This document shows positions 1-11,903 of a stretch of 64,000 bases of DNA, in pieces. The DNA is taken from NCBI GenBank assembly GCA_034359265.1, contig CP136896.1:16461501-16525500 (forward strand). Reading direction: 5' to 3'. Under the pieces are notes generated by a model. That model saw nothing but the letters and a program-made list of their open reading frames with translations. It was not told where the DNA came from and did no database searches. The stretch's first letter is position 1. Each line of letters opens with the position of its first letter. Source of the stretch: Canna indica. Its lineage: Eukaryota; Streptophyta; Magnoliopsida; Zingiberales; Cannaceae. A program made the position numbers and the translations under genes.

Positions 1-622
1 GATTGGTTCTGACTCAATATTATATGTTTCTTCTGCACAATATGATTGGTCATTCACATTAGGAATCTCTCTATGAAGAGTTTTCATAACGTAATACCTA
101 TTGTCTTTAGAGGGATCGCGAACATAGAAGCACTGTTGGACTTGAGAAGCTAGCACAAAAGGATCATCCATATAACATTTTTTATTGAAGTGAACACAAG
201 TCAACCCATACTTTTCTGATTCTACTTCAAACCAATCACATCTAAACAAGACAAACTTGAAATTATCATAATAGTCTAACTCAATTATTTCATTTATTGC
301 ACCATAATAAGTAACTGCATTCGTCGTCGGATTTTGATCCTTACTACTAGCAAAGCTTTGAGTGATTGACTCCAAAGTGACACCACTATTTTGTGTCTTG
401 CGGCTTGCATCACGCTGCGTAATATGAAATTTACACCCATTGATAACATAACCCGAAAGCCTTCTTGCAACTTTATTTGGGCCTCTACACAACTCCTTCA
501 ATCGATCAGGGACATCCTCCTCCATTGCACGATTTTTAAACCACTCAATAAAATCATGGCTTTGACTTTTTGCTTTGGTCCACTTTCTTCCTTTCTTTTG
601 ATTTATGATAGTCTCATGTTCA
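1..622 (-). CDS. CACTA TNP2-like transposase, exon 2 (DUF4216 domain), partial
   Basis: This joins exon 1 across an 81-bp intron (623-703): AG at the end of exon 1 plus T restores a serine codon, then HETIINQKKGRKWTKAK follows. The frame stays open to the window edge. It contains DFIEWFKNR, LCRGPNKVARRLSGYVING and YYGAINEIIELDYYDNFKFV, the pattern of the DUF4216 domain that follows DUF4218 in CACTA transposases. A VLFRCDWFEV stretch lies just downstream. The acceptor (ttttcatgtag) and donor (gtaaat) fit plant introns. The C-terminus lies outside the window. Confidence 0.75.
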
Positions 623-703
623 CTACATGAAAATTATTTTGTTACAACAATCATTCAATTGAGTTTATAAAAAAAAATTTAAGAGCAAAGAATAGTTATT
701 TAC

Positions 704-3192
704 CTAATGTAAGGCTGAACTTCATCACAATTGAACAAGATATACCGGTGGGCTTGGTTCTTCTCATTGTTGTCCATCGAAAAAAAACTAGGAAGTTTAG
801 TATCAAAAGACTCACATGTGTCAGCATTCCTTTTCACTATGTTCCACCGTGTCTCCACATTAGAGTTCATATAATTTGAGCAAAATGTCAAGCATTCCTC
901 AACCAAGTAACCCTCAGCTATTGAACCTTCCGGACGAGCTTTATTGCGCACATAAGCCTTCAACTTTCCCAACTCTCTTTCTGGTGAATACATCCACCGA
1001 GAATGAACAGGACCACCCAATCTTATCTCATTTGGTAGGTGAATAGGCAAATGAAGCATTACATCAAAAAATGAAGGAGGAAAAATCCTCTCTAATTGGC
1101 AAAGTGTTTCAGCAATTTCAAATTCTAAGATCTCTAAATCGTTCACATCAATAACTCTTTGACATATGGAACGAAAAAAAGAACATAAACGTATCAAAGG
1201 GTAGGCCACTTGGTGAGGAAGTGTGCTAATCATTGCTATTGGCAGCAAGTAGTATAGCATGAAATGAGCATCATGACTCTTGTATCCTGAGACTTTCAAA
1301 CCATCTTGGTGAACACATCTTGAAATATTTGCTGCACAACCATCAGGTAATTTTGCTTCCTTGAGAACACCACAGAAAATAGACTTCTCATTTTTATTCA
1401 TGTTAAAGCATGCTTTTGCATACTTTACTTTCTTGCCTTGATCCATTGGTTTCGGATGAAGTTTCTTTCTAATTCCCAACTCTTGCAAATCTAAACGAGC
1501 ATTAACATGATCTTTTGTCTTCCCCATTATGTCCAATAAAGTACCTATCACATTGTCAAAGATGTTCTTTTCAATATGCATGACATCAAGATTATGTCGT
1601 AGTCTATTATGCTTCCAATATGACAATTCAAAAAAAATAGACTTCTTCTTCCAAGGACCATTGCTTTTCTTTTGCATCTTCCCAAATGAATTGACAAAGT
1701 CTTGCAACAAGTCCAAGATCTGTGTCCCTTCTAACAAAATAGGAGCAGGCCTATGTTCTTCTTTTCCATTGAAATTCGGTGTGTTTCTTCTATAATTATG
1801 ACTCATCGGCAAGAAAACACGGTGATCCATATAACACATCTTTCGACTATGCTTTAGGTAAACCGAATTTGTGTTATAATTACAAGATGGACATGCTAAT
1901 TTTCCCTTTGTGCTCCAACCACTCAACATAGCATATCCAGGAAAGTCGCTAATAGTCCATAAAAGGGCTGCTCGCAACTTAAAAGTTTGATTCTTTGAAG
2001 CATCATATGTGTCTACTCCCAGCTCCCACATAGTTTTCAACTCTTCAACCAATGGTTGCAAGTACACATCAATATTAGTCCCGGGAGAGTGTGGTCCAGG
2101 GATAATTAATGACAACATAAAATACTCCGACTTCATGCATAACCATGGTGGAAGGTTGTACGGCATAACTATTACCGGCCATATACTATAAGAAATACTC
2201 ATTGTCCTATATGGATTGAATCCATCGCTAGTCAACCCAAGTCTTATGTTGCGTGGGTCACTAGCAAAATCATGATAACGCTCATCGAAGTCTCTCCATA
2301 CTTCGCCATCAGCAGGATGCCTTAACTTCCCATCTCTTGTCCGCTCTTCCTCATGCCACCTCATTAATTCTGCAGTCCTCTCACACATGAACAACCTTTG
2401 AAGTCTAGGAATTAACGGGAAGTGTCTTAAAACTTTAGCCGCTACTTTGTGGCCTTGCTTGGGATTTTCTAGCTCATTCTCTGCCTGAGAATTCTCAACC
2501 CACCGTGAAGCACCGCAAAGATGACAAGACTTGTCTTTCTCATGATCTTTCCAATATAACATACAATTATTGGGACAAGCATCAATCTTTTTATAATCAA
2601 GGCCCAAGTCCCTTATCATGGCTCTTGTTTTATTAAAAGATTGGGGGATGTTTAAATCTGGCATAGCTTCTTTTAGTAGCTCTAAGAGTGCATTGAATGA
2701 CACATTACTCCAGCCAAAGAGACACTTCATCAAATATAACCGAATGATGAAGGACAAAGTAGAGAAATTTTTACAACCGGGGTACAATTCCTTGTTTGCC
2801 TCTTCTAATAAATTATAAAACTTTTTGGCATCTTCATTAGGCCCCTCTGTAACTCCATCTTCTTCTGCCACTTCTCTAACTCTATCATGCAACAGTGCAT
2901 CCATATCATCCATGCAATTCTCTCCATCATCGATGTCATCCTCCTCTGTGGGCATGGTTAACTCCTCACCATGGTTTACCCAAATAGTGTAGCCTTTTAG
3001 AAATCCATAGTCTATCAAATGTTCAAATATTGCATCTTTTCTTAACCAACGACCATTACCACATTGAGCACAAGGGCATAAAATCTCTCCTCCCTGAGGC
3101 CTTCCTTTATTATAAGCAAAATGTAGGAAACATTGCACACCATTGATATACTCCGCACTATATCTCGGCATTTGAATCCATTCCTTATCCAT
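704..3192 (-). CDS. CACTA TNP2-like transposase, exon 1
   Basis: Transposase of the En/Spm TNP2 family, which cuts and reinserts the CACTA element. The frame is open for 830 codons from ATG at 3192. Visible regions: an N-terminal transposase-associated domain (about residues 3-78) with CPCAQCGNGRW; a central Transposase_21 core (about 330-540) with SKNQTFKLRAALLWTISDFP and the cysteine pair LACPSCNYN; and a DUF4218-type region (about 600-720) with DLEILEFEIAETLCQLERIF. The frame ends at PYIR-stop only by reading into an intron. A GTAAAT donor at 703 splices to a DUF4216 exon further left (1-622). No frameshift or internal stop occurs in this exon, which suggests a fairly young copy. The DNA-binding TNP1/TNPA partner is not in the window. 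Confidence 0.9.
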
Positions 3193-3950
3193 TGATTTTA
3201 CTTAACTACGAAAAGAAAAAAATCAAATGGTCAAAAACGACAAAATCATATCAAGCCTATTCTATTCCTGGAAGTGTCTATTGAAAGCTGAGCTAATAAA
3301 TATTAAACACTTAAAGGAAGCATCGAGGTTAAACTATTTAAATGCTAGCCTCAGTTTCTTTTACCTTTCAGATGTAAGGCTTAGTCCTAAGTTTTCCCAG
3401 GGGTAAATAAAGATTCTACCCATCCGAGAGAACATGGTTGTTCTCGGGCTACAAATATAGGAGTGCACTGCCTCCTTTACCTAGTCCTGAGTTCAACATG
3501 ACTTGAGGGATGATTTTCTACTCCCAGCTCCCACATACAAGCTATTTTTTCACTATACGTACAAGTTATGGAAATTAATCTATCACCCAAGTTAGCATAT
3601 CACCAGAATCAAACTATTCCTGACACTCTAGGCATTGTTAGATTTTAATATATTTTTAAACTCAATATCAAAATCAATACCGGGAGATGGAAAAATAAGG
3701 TTTAATCAATTGAACCTCAACATGAAACAAAATCATAATACCGGGATATGGAAAATCAGAAAATGAAAGATATATCACATAAAAGAAAACAAAATCATAT
3801 ATGGTGGCGTCAGGAGACGATGACTGACGACAGTAAATGGAGAGGGGACAGGGGAGAGGGGGAGCGGAGTGTTTACCGGTCGGTGGGAGACGATTACTGA
3901 CGACAGGAAGGATCGTCGGCGACCGGTGCTATGAGAGTGTGAGACGGGTG

Positions 3951-4115
3951 GTGGCGTCGGGACTCGGGAGGTCGGCACAGCAGAGGCCTGGTGGCGTCGG
4001 GAGTTCGGCGCAGCAGAGCGGTCGCGTCGGGAGGTTGGCGCAGCAGAGCAATCGCGTCGGGAGGTCGGTGTAGCAGAGCAGTGGCGTCGGGAGGTCGCCG
4101 CAGTAGAGCGGTGCG
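3951..4115. repeat. GC-rich minisatellite, ~30-bp unit, in the CACTA 5' region
   Basis: About five imperfect copies of a 30-bp unit of the type GTGGCGTCGGGAGGTCGGCG followed by CAGCAGAGC. It lies between the transposase start and the transposon end, in the leader/promoter zone. Open frames across it are repeat artefacts. Confidence 0.8.
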
Positions 4116-4199
4116 TTTAGGGCATAAGAGATCGCGCGAGTAGTCGATCAGTGCGCGGGAGAGGAAAATTAAATGGCTTAAGTTTTTTTATTTTTTAAT

Positions 4200-4482
4200 T
4201 ATATAGTATACATGAAGTTAAACTATGGGAACAGTTCCTTTGTGTTCCCATAGTATACATTCTAAGAGAACGGTTACTAAAAGTGTTCCCATAGTATAGT
4301 CTAAGGGAACGGTTGAAAAATCTGTTCCCATATATTATCTACAGGAACGGTTTCTTTAGTGTTCCTATAATATAATGGCTAAGGGAACGGTTTTAGAAAA
4401 CCGTTCCTATAAGTGATGTATGGGAACAGTTTTTTAGCCGTTCCTAAAGGTGGCGTGGCCATAGAGCCAAAATCTAGTAGTG
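4200..4482. repeat. CACTA terminal inverted repeat end and subterminal repeats
   Basis: The terminus is at 4482. Between about 4215 and 4445 the motif GGGAACGGTT, and its reverse form ending in GTTCCCATA, occurs many times in both orientations. Such arrays are the usual binding sites of the CACTA accessory protein and are needed for transposition. Confidence 0.85.
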
Positions 4483-4486
4483 ACGG

Positions 4487-5992
4487 CATCATAATGACTT
4501 GAAGTTGCAACCAAATATGGATTCTTCATTGGAGTCTATGGTCAACTTCAATTCTTCGATTTCCTTTACTCGTGTGGTTGCTCCCCCTACAAAAGAGCAT
4601 AAGACCTTTGGTACCCAAATGACTTTGGGTCCTTGAGAGTTAATTGGCCTAGAAATCCAAAGTGTCTTAGGAACACTTGGATTTCTTTTAAATGCACAAT
4701 CATGAATGGCATGACCATATGTACCACAACAAAAACAATTTCCATGAAACTTTTTCTTTTGAACATGAGATTATGCTTGACATTTGAACTAAGATGGGCA
4801 TGAGCATTCTTGAGAGAAACATTCATCTTCTTATGATCATGAGGTCTAGAGATAGAATACTTAACATGATAAGCATGAGGTGCATGGATGTTATCAAAAG
4901 TGTTATTTCTCCTTTTTGGATTCTTAAAGGTAAAAGCTTTTGTAAATCCATTTACCTTTTTACTCAATACTAATACCTCATCTTTCAGGTCATTCATGGA
5001 TTTATATAAAGCATGCATTTGAGATTTTAACATTTGATTTTCCTTATTGAGTTTTTATTTTTCAAAATCTCATTCTCAATTTTGAAACCATTTTTCAAGT
5101 TTTCATTTTCAAGCTTTAAGTCCTTAAGCTCAAGTTTCAACATATCATGACAAGGATCAGATGAGCTAAATTTTAATTTCTTATTTTCTAATTCTAGAGC
5201 ATGCATGTGTGAACTAAGTCTAGAATTTTCATTTTTAATCCTTTTATTTTCCTTATCCTTTTTCAAGAGCAAGGCATACATGTTTTTATACTCATCCATC
5301 AATTCATCAAAATCATGAGAGGTAGATGAGTTAATACTATCATTATTATTAACATGCCTAGAAAGAGAGGAGAGTACCTCATCATTATCATTCATGGGGC
5401 AAGCTTTTGAGGTAGCTTCATAGTCATTGCAAGAGGACGTTTCATTTGAATGAGATGATGATGTGGAAGCATTCGACCTCTTCTATGCTTTGTTCTTCAT
5501 AGTAGGGCAGTTCTTCCTTACATGCCCTTTTTCTTGGCACATATAACAAATCACCTTCCTTTTCCAATTTCTTATGCTCTTATGACTAGAGGCACTATGG
5601 GCTTCAAAAATCATATTAGTATTGGGTGGATGACAATTGTCATCACTCCCCTCATCAAAAGTATTGAGTTATTCAGTTTTTGCATAATTATAAAGCATGT
5701 TTAAAGTAGCCCAAATATCGAATGCGGAGGTACAATGCATGATTTTCTCAAGCACATTATTTTCCAAAGAACAAAATATACAATTTGTAGCTTTAGCATT
5801 TAACTCAAACATGCTAATTTGTTCTTGGGTCCATGCATTCATGTCTTCCTTAGGTTCACTATATCTAATTTTTACCATGTTGAAAATACCCAAACCTTGA
5901 GTCTTTAAGAAAGTGTACATCCTAGACTTCCAAAGACCAAAGTTTGACTCATCGAACCTAGGAGGTGAAGATGCTACCGACTCTGGTGCCAT
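4487..5992 (-). pseudogene. Copia gag with two zinc knuckles and a coiled coil, broken
   Basis: The nucleocapsid-like protein of a SIRE/Maximus-type Copia element. The N-terminus (5992-5669) has the UBN2-type gag start FDESNFGLWKSRMYTFLKT. A first CCHC knuckle, CYMCQEKGHVRKNC, lies near 5550-5505. Next comes a lysine/glutamate-rich coiled coil (5395-5027), then a second knuckle CFCCGTYGHAIHDC near 4745-4700 followed by a TLWISRP linker typical of this lineage. The frame breaks near 5665, near 5030 and near 4745, so the protein is dead. The sequence stops at the CACTA insertion. Confidence 0.85.
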
Positions 5993-6046
5993 TTTCCGAA
6001 TCGAGAGAAAGTGTAGAAGAGATGGTGAAATCTCAGACTACGACCT

Positions 6047-6058
6047 GCTCTGATACCA
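6047..6058 (-). other. Copia primer-binding site (initiator Met tRNA)
   Basis: Minus-strand TGGTATCAGAGC lies two bases inside the LTR end, which is at 6061 (LTR sequence ends in ACAACA on the minus strand). This is the standard plant Copia priming site and fixes both the LTR boundary and the element's orientation. Confidence 0.9.
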
Positions 6059-6060
6059 AT

Positions 6061-6205
6061 TGTTGTATAAAATGACACACTAGAGGGGGGTGAATAGTGT
6101 GTTAACTAATTCTTGTTGTCTAATTTTGGTTTTACTCGTTTCTTAAATTGTTTGGGCAAATTATAATTTTACGATTAAATACGAAAGCAAGATAAATCAA
6201 TTAAG
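6061..6205 (-). repeat. Truncated Copia LTR (inner part)
   Basis: Starts TGTTGTATAAAATG in the plus direction, with the run of Gs and GTGAATAG stretch common in SIRE-type LTR ends. It fades out near 6205, where SAUR-like sequence starts. No outer LTR end or target duplication was found. Confidence 0.65.
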
Positions 6206-6610
6206 CACAAATGAAAGAGACTCCTTGAGATGGCCAAGAAGTGGCAGAAGAGGGCAACCATGGGGAGGAAAAGAATCACATGAATGAGCAACAAGGATGC
6301 CTCTCTAGAGGTCACTGCAAAGAACATAATGGTTGCAGACATAGGCCATTTTATGGTGTACTCATCTGAAGGGAAGAGGTTCATGGATCTGTTGGCATTC
6401 CTCAACAGTGGGGTGTTCCAGAAGCTCCTAAGACTGGCAGAAGAAGAGTTTGGATTCTCTGGTGATGGGCCTATCTTATTGACTTGTGATGCTGTGTTCT
6501 TGGAACATATCTTATCTTTGCTCAAGAGAAGAGGGTCCAAAGACGGAGATACTGATCTCTGGCTTTATGAGGCATTGCTCAAAATCTGCAATGCACAGTG
6601 TGGAACATAG
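6203..6610 (+). pseudogene. SAUR-like auxin-responsive protein, pseudogene
   Basis: SAUR proteins are small, usually intronless, auxin-induced plant regulators. Translation from ATG at 6230 gives MAKKWQKRATMGRKRIT, then an in-frame TGA at 6281. The same frame continues with DIGHFMVYSSEGKRF, FLNSGVFQKLLRLAEEEFGF and ILLTCDAVFLEHILSLLKR, the conserved SAUR core, and stops at 6608-6610. The first residues upstream (6203-6229) resemble a typical SAUR start scrambled by small indels. So the N-terminus is damaged in two ways while the core is intact. It sits between two dead Copia pieces, and no promoter is apparent. A translation start at 6284 is conceivable but would drop the N-terminal basic region. 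Confidence 0.8.
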
Positions 6611-7421
6611 TCAGCAATCAGTCTTCTAATTACCCTCATCAAGTTAGAGATACTAATTATGTATACTTGAGAATTTGTGACATTGTAAATGGATGTCCAG
6701 TTCTTGTTTGTGGAAGAAATTAATAAATTTGATCAGTATATACACAAACTAGCTTATGCTTTTGTGCATTTTCTGCAGATCAGTGCTCAATTATGTCCTT
6801 TTCTTTGCAGCAATACTACAAACATGAAGTTGTATTCAAAAGAATGTTATCTAGAGAAATTGAAATTATCTAATAAATAAGTTTTCCATCTCATAAAGTC
6901 ATGATGGTTAATCTCTCAAGCTGAAAATAATTAATCATTTTAAGCTGCACTGAAAAGATCTACTGGAAAAGAGTAAGTTTCAAAACTAATGAACACATGG
7001 GTCTGTAAAGCTCCATAACATATGAAACAAAGCTATGAAGCAAGTGCTAAGGTGCAGCATAGATGACAAAGTTTTTAGATATGCTTAAATATGTTTAGAC
7101 TATTCTTTTAAAGAAGAAGAATAATGGAAATGAAAAAGACACAATGATGCGAGGTAGGATCACATGCAGGTGGACCTTCCAGATTATAGCTGAAAGAAAC
7201 CTCTGGTAATTGCATCAATAAAAAGCTTCTTGCTTTATGATGAAATACAACAGTTACGTAAGAACTGAAAAAACTATCGACATAAATCACATAGCATAAA
7301 CCCCTTTTAGGAGAGTAACAAATAATTTATATTCTATGTTTATGCTAACTAAATTGTTTCTTTTAGCAAAAAGGCAAGAATTCAATACTGCTATTGTAAG
7401 TAGCATTTACAATATACAAGG
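6611..7421. other. Non-coding, no recognised feature
   Basis: AT-rich sequence after the SAUR relic. It may include the old 3' UTR of that gene. I see no supported reading frame, RNA gene or clear transposon end here. Confidence 0.5.
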
Positions 7422-7601
7422 GTATTTTGGTCATTTTGTTCTATACGGGACTATGTTATAGCGAAATAAACACATGACGGGACTGGATATCGTGTCCTGT
7501 TCTTGACGAAACAAACATGATATAGCTACTATCCTAGGACACCTAGTGTTATGTCCTTGTCTGGTATCCTGTGTTGGGCAATTTGCAAACCAAATGGGCC
7601 C
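7422..7601. mobile_element. Terminal ~180 bp of a Harbinger-related element
   Basis: Closely similar over its length to the right end of the complete Harbinger transposon at 19709-19896; shared blocks include actggatatcgtgtc and ctactatcc followed by aggacacct. It ends in GGGCCC at 7601, followed by tat. It abuts the reading frame of a Copia gag exactly where that frame stops making sense, so it was inserted there. The left end of this copy was not found. Confidence 0.7.
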
Positions 7602-8106
7602 TATGAAAACGAATCCGAGAGGGATTGGATTACTAAGTCTTGACTTAGTTCCTTGTCCAAGGAGAACCCCAACCACTTTAACTCCTTAATCAAATTGATT
7701 AGTTTGAGGACATGGGTCTCAACAAGAGTGTGATCCTCTATTTTGGCACGGAAGAGTTGTTTAGATAGCTTGTACCTAGCTGTCCTCATATGCTCACCAA
7801 AAAATAACTTGAGGTGATCGAGGATAACTTCGGTATCCAAATATTCATGCTGCTTTTGCAAGTCATCGGACATGGATGCCATCATTGTGCATTGAACAAT
7901 GGTGCTATCTTCACTCCAAGTCTCTTGCAGCTTCTCATAAGTCGTCCTCTCATCCTCGGTGTAATGCCCTTCCCTAAGGGGTGGCATCGGTCCCAAAGCA
8001 TTAAGAATGTGAGGATGATCCTCAAATTTTGCATCCAACCGACGTAATTTGATCTAGTTAATTTATTTTCATTAATGAAGCAATCTAACGACGTTAAAGG
8101 TGACAT
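7602..8106 (-). pseudogene. Copia gag fragment
   Basis: Two overlapping frames that together read as one gag: NENKLTRSNYVGWMQNLRII at the start (8106-8010), then DAKFEDHPHILNALGPMPP, HEYLDTEVILDHLKLFF and FRAKIEDHTLVETHVLKL (8038-7602). This is the UBN2-type Copia gag pattern. One frameshift near 8035 separates the parts. The protein is cut off at SLSDSF by the Harbinger-related end at 7601, so no nucleocapsid knuckle remains. Confidence 0.8.
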
Positions 8107-9592
8107 GATATGCTACAAAGAAAATAAAGACATGAATGAGCAGATATTCTACATGCATGTTTATTGAGGTCTTTTAATTAATTATGTCTCCCACTAATTT
8201 TCGTGCTTCCATAATACACTCCAGTTTGGAAGCGGGAAGCCATCGTTGGTAGACTACCTTAGGGGGAAAATGGAATCACACTTCTCCTACTCGGGTCTCG
8301 CATGTAACATGACAAACCCTAATAGGTCCATGGGTAGGTAACTCTTTATCGATCACATCAGTATGTGACTTCCATAAGTTTTTGCATCTAGGGCAACCAA
8401 TGCCTTATGTGTGCACAACAAACCAAGGAGCCCTAGTTGAGTCAGACCCATCGTTCGTATGCCCTAGCCAGAAAACAACCACCCTTGAGTGTAGCTCAAC
8501 AAGGTAAGTCATGTTAAAGCCGGTAGCAGAGACACAAATCGGATATGTGCCATATAAGGTGCAACGTGTCTATCAGTACAAAAGGCCTTGTGTATGCACA
8601 ACAAACCCGTTGTGGCAATAGACACACTTGTCCCTCATAACGATGGAAGGTGTGACCGATATTCTTAATATCTTAGCCATTCAGACTCAATATTATTGGA
8701 AGGTCTCTTCATGCAATTATAATTATCTAAGCAATCAACAATTAAAGCAAGAGCAATAAATAAAAGCATAAAATAAATAAGGATGATTATGGATGTTCTA
8801 AGAGTTCCACCCAAGCCACCGGGCAAACCAAGGCCATCATCCGAGGGTTTTTAGGGAACTCCGTCTCGTCAAGGCGCTGCCCAAAACCACCTTGTAGGTT
8901 GACGATTCAACCAGTGCCTTACCGGGGTTCAAGTCGTTATCCACATGGCGTCGTACACCTACTCTCCGTGCGCGCACCAAAAGAGGGCATCAAGAGTGCT
9001 CGTCGCAAATATGTCCCTAAGACTTTTAATTTTACAAATCTAAAAGAAGAAGACCCCAAACAACCATTGAGGAAAGGTTTAAGGAGATGGAGAAGTGAAT
9101 TACAATCAGAATTCTCAAGAAGAAGGCAGGGGTACGCAGGCCCTATTTAAAAATTATAATGCTGAAATTTCATCAATTTATAAGCAATCATCACAACCAC
9201 ATTTTACACACAGTCACATGCATATAGGGCTCATCCATAATCACTATTTCATGCATCTTAACAATTAAGAAAAGTAAAGGAAAAAAACATAATCCGAAAC
9301 CGCGCAAATCCGATCACGCTTCCACCCAAAACGGTTCAAACAACACATGTTAAATTTTTCGATTCTCGGGGTTGTTCAACCACGAATCCATGGGGTTTTT
9401 GAGTTAGAATTCTGTCCAAAACCAATATGGATAGTAGGCTACCACCTTCACTCATAACATGAATCGTGGAGCTGAGAAAACAACTCAAAGACCCCCGAAA
9501 ACCAAAATCGGGCAGCATGACTTCTAGGGAGCGAACGGTTCATAAACGTGACCAAAACATGAAATAAAAATTCTATAAAATTGCTAAAGGTG
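8107..9592 (-). other. Copia untranslated leader, no gene seen
   Basis: Lies between the primer-binding site and the gag start of the minus-strand Copia element. Short frames here (for example 8899-9150 plus) have no recognisable protein features and are treated as chance. Confidence 0.5.
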
Positions 9593-10751
9593 GTTTTGGT
9601 ACCACTGTTAGGATGGGAACAAAATAAATACAGCAGAAATAGTAATTTAAAAAATTCAGACCATCCTGAAAATAGCGATCTACTTTAGCATTATTAAGGA
9701 ATTTCAACATCGGAGAAGGAGAAGATATACCTCAAACCACGGTTGGTATGACTGATCCTATCCCCGTCTTGAGATGTAGACGTGCACGTCTTCCAATGAT
9801 AGTCCACACCAAGCACCTCACAATAATAGGGGCAGCGAACATCGGGGCTTGTTGTGGCTGAACAGAGAAGCTTTCTCAATCCCGAAATCCACCAAGGCAA
9901 GGTCGGCCCTTCCACCAAGAACCGAGCACCAAAGAGGGAAGAAGAGAAGATGATAAAACACCAGAATGAAAGAGAAGAGGTGAAGATACCTCGCTGTCCT
10001 CTTGGACTCCTCCAAGAAGATGTAGATTGCGGCACACCCAAGAAGAGAACACCTTCAGTTTGACTTCGCGAAAACCGATGCATGAGGATATAGATGGCCG
10101 GCCACCAATGGAGAGGAGGAGGATTTCTTTGGAGCCTTTCACTTTAAGGAGCCTCTAAAGAATCAAGTCCTTAATCTTCTCCAAGAAGATGAAGAACTAA
10201 TTAACTAACTCCTCCCTATGGGGTGGACCACTATATAGAGAGGGGGGGGCTAAAAGAGTAGACCCAACCCCCTAAAAACTCTCTCATCAGAATTCAAAAT
10301 TTCAGAGTTTGCCTCTAAAAATAATTTATATTTTATTAATTTTAAATTAATTAAATCCAATTAAATATAAATTTTAATTTATCTTCATAAATTAAGAGCT
10401 TAGAAGCAAGAATGATAATTATTTAAATAAACCAATCCCCTAAACAATAGGAAAGAGGTTTATCTAAATAATTCGATTTCCTATTAATTAATAGAATTAT
10501 GATTTATTCTCAAAAATCATATATCTATTAATTTTATGATTTGTCTCCATAAATTAAATTCTTATTAATTAGGATCTATCCAAATAAATTAATTCTCAAT
10601 TAATTGGTTAGACTTATGGTTAGAAACTAATTTTTCCACAATGTATATTTAATTCAAAATCAAATTATATTTAATTCATAATTAAATACATTCCCGATCA
10701 AGTAGTTGATTAAATATTTAATTTATAATTAAATTTAATCAACTATATATA

Positions 10752-11075
10752 TGGGAAAAGCGCCAAATTTGCCCATGAAGTATTGAAAAATGTGCAAATA
10801 TGCCCTTTAACTATGTCTTTGACCAAAATTGCCCTCGATGTTATATAATTGGATCAATTTTGCCCTTTTTCTTAACGAAAGTTCATGTCAGCAAACGAAA
10901 ACTAACATGACAAGTGAAGCTCGGCCACAAAGATGCCACGGTGGAAAATGACACGTGACAATTATATACTGACATGGGTAATTTTGGCCCAAATTTGAAC
11001 ATTTTTCAATACTTTAGGAATAAATTTGTACTCTTTTCAATACTTCGAGGATAAATTTAATTATTTTTTATTTTG
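10752..11075 (+). mobile_element. MITE copy 1 (GGGAAAA...TTTGCCC family)
   Basis: Starts gggaaaagcgccaaatttgc and ends with a degraded inverted form (tcaatacttcgaggataaat). It is similar along its length to the reverse complement of 12301-12637. Both ends carry the block gaagtattgaaaa. Superfamily not determined; Mutator-like is possible. Confidence 0.75.
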
Positions 11076-11164
11076 TATATTATTATCATTAATGTGGTTC
11101 TAATTAACACTATAAGAATGATGTTGATATCATCTTTACCAAAATCAAGAAAATATAAGGTTGA

Positions 11165-11815
11165 CAATTAGACATCGTTTAGTTGACATGGAAAGTAAAT
11201 TTCTATGAAAAGTTATAATTCTCATGAATTAACTTTCTACCTATGTTTCTTGGGAAGTAGCAAAAATGTGTTTGATTGACAAAAAACTAATAGATAGGAA
11301 GTGTAACCTTCCCACTCGTAACATGTTTGATTGACATGAGTACTTCCTAAGAAGTATATACCAAATGACCAATATACCTTTCTTTTTACTAATTATATAT
11401 ATATATATATAAAAAATAAATTTTATTTTGTAAATTAATATTTTAATACATATATGTAAAATATAGTATAATTTTTCATATATAACTAATATAATATATT
11501 TTTATTTTATATAAAAATAATAATTTTTATTTTATATAAAAATAATAATTTTTATTTGTAGTTGATGTAAAAAATTACATATTTTGCTCAAAAATAAATT
11601 AAAATAAAAAATAAGTCAAGAATTTATGAATTAGCTAATCTCATAAAGTTGACAACATAAATTATAAATTTAACATTAAATGTAAATATGAGGATACAAA
11701 TGTCTTTTTATTTCAAATACAGACTTCCGACATTTTGCAGGAAGTGTGTCAACCAAACAAGACTAGAAAATATAACTTCCTGCGTGAAGTTGTGTCAACC
11801 AAAAGACACCTTATA
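11165..11815. mobile_element. Putative MITE with GTTTAGTTGACA / TGTCAACCAAA ends
   Basis: The left end contains catcgtttagttgacatgg and the right end tgtgtcaaccaaaagacacc, an imperfect inverted pair of the kind seen in plant MITEs. The interior is AT-rich and non-coding. No clean target duplication was found. Confidence 0.4.
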
Positions 11816-11903
11816 TTTTGTATTGTAACTAAATTGTTTACTCAAAGATATGAATTATCAGCTTTAGTCACTTGTCATTGTAATAAGAAAACAACCAACA
11901 TAG

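Larger units (their letters stand above)
1..4482 (-). mobile_element. CACTA (En/Spm) transposon, 5' part; other end is left of the window
   Basis: The right end, read on the minus strand, begins CACTACTAGATTTTGGCTCT, the hallmark CACTA terminus, at 4482. The three bases beyond it (4483-4485, acg) would be one copy of the 3-bp target duplication; the partner copy is outside the window. Inward lie subterminal repeats built on GGGAACGGTT, a GC-rich minisatellite, and a TNP2-type transposase transcribed leftward from near this end. So this is the 5' end of the element. It interrupts a Copia gag-pol remnant that resumes at 4483. Confidence 0.9.
4483..6205 (-). mobile_element. SIRE-like Ty1/Copia retrotransposon remnant (gag part and 5' LTR end)
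   Basis: Reading leftward: an LTR piece (6205-6061), a primer-binding site at 6058-6047 (TGGTATCAGAGC, complementary to initiator-Met tRNA), then gag from ATG at 5992. The element is cut off at 4483 by the CACTA insertion, so protease, integrase, RT and RNase H are not visible. The LTR is also incomplete on its outer side, where a SAUR relic begins. Confidence 0.85.

Noticed and set aside
3837..4073. 78-codon frame rich in QRPGGVGSSAQQSG
   Set aside because: It is the translated CACTA minisatellite.
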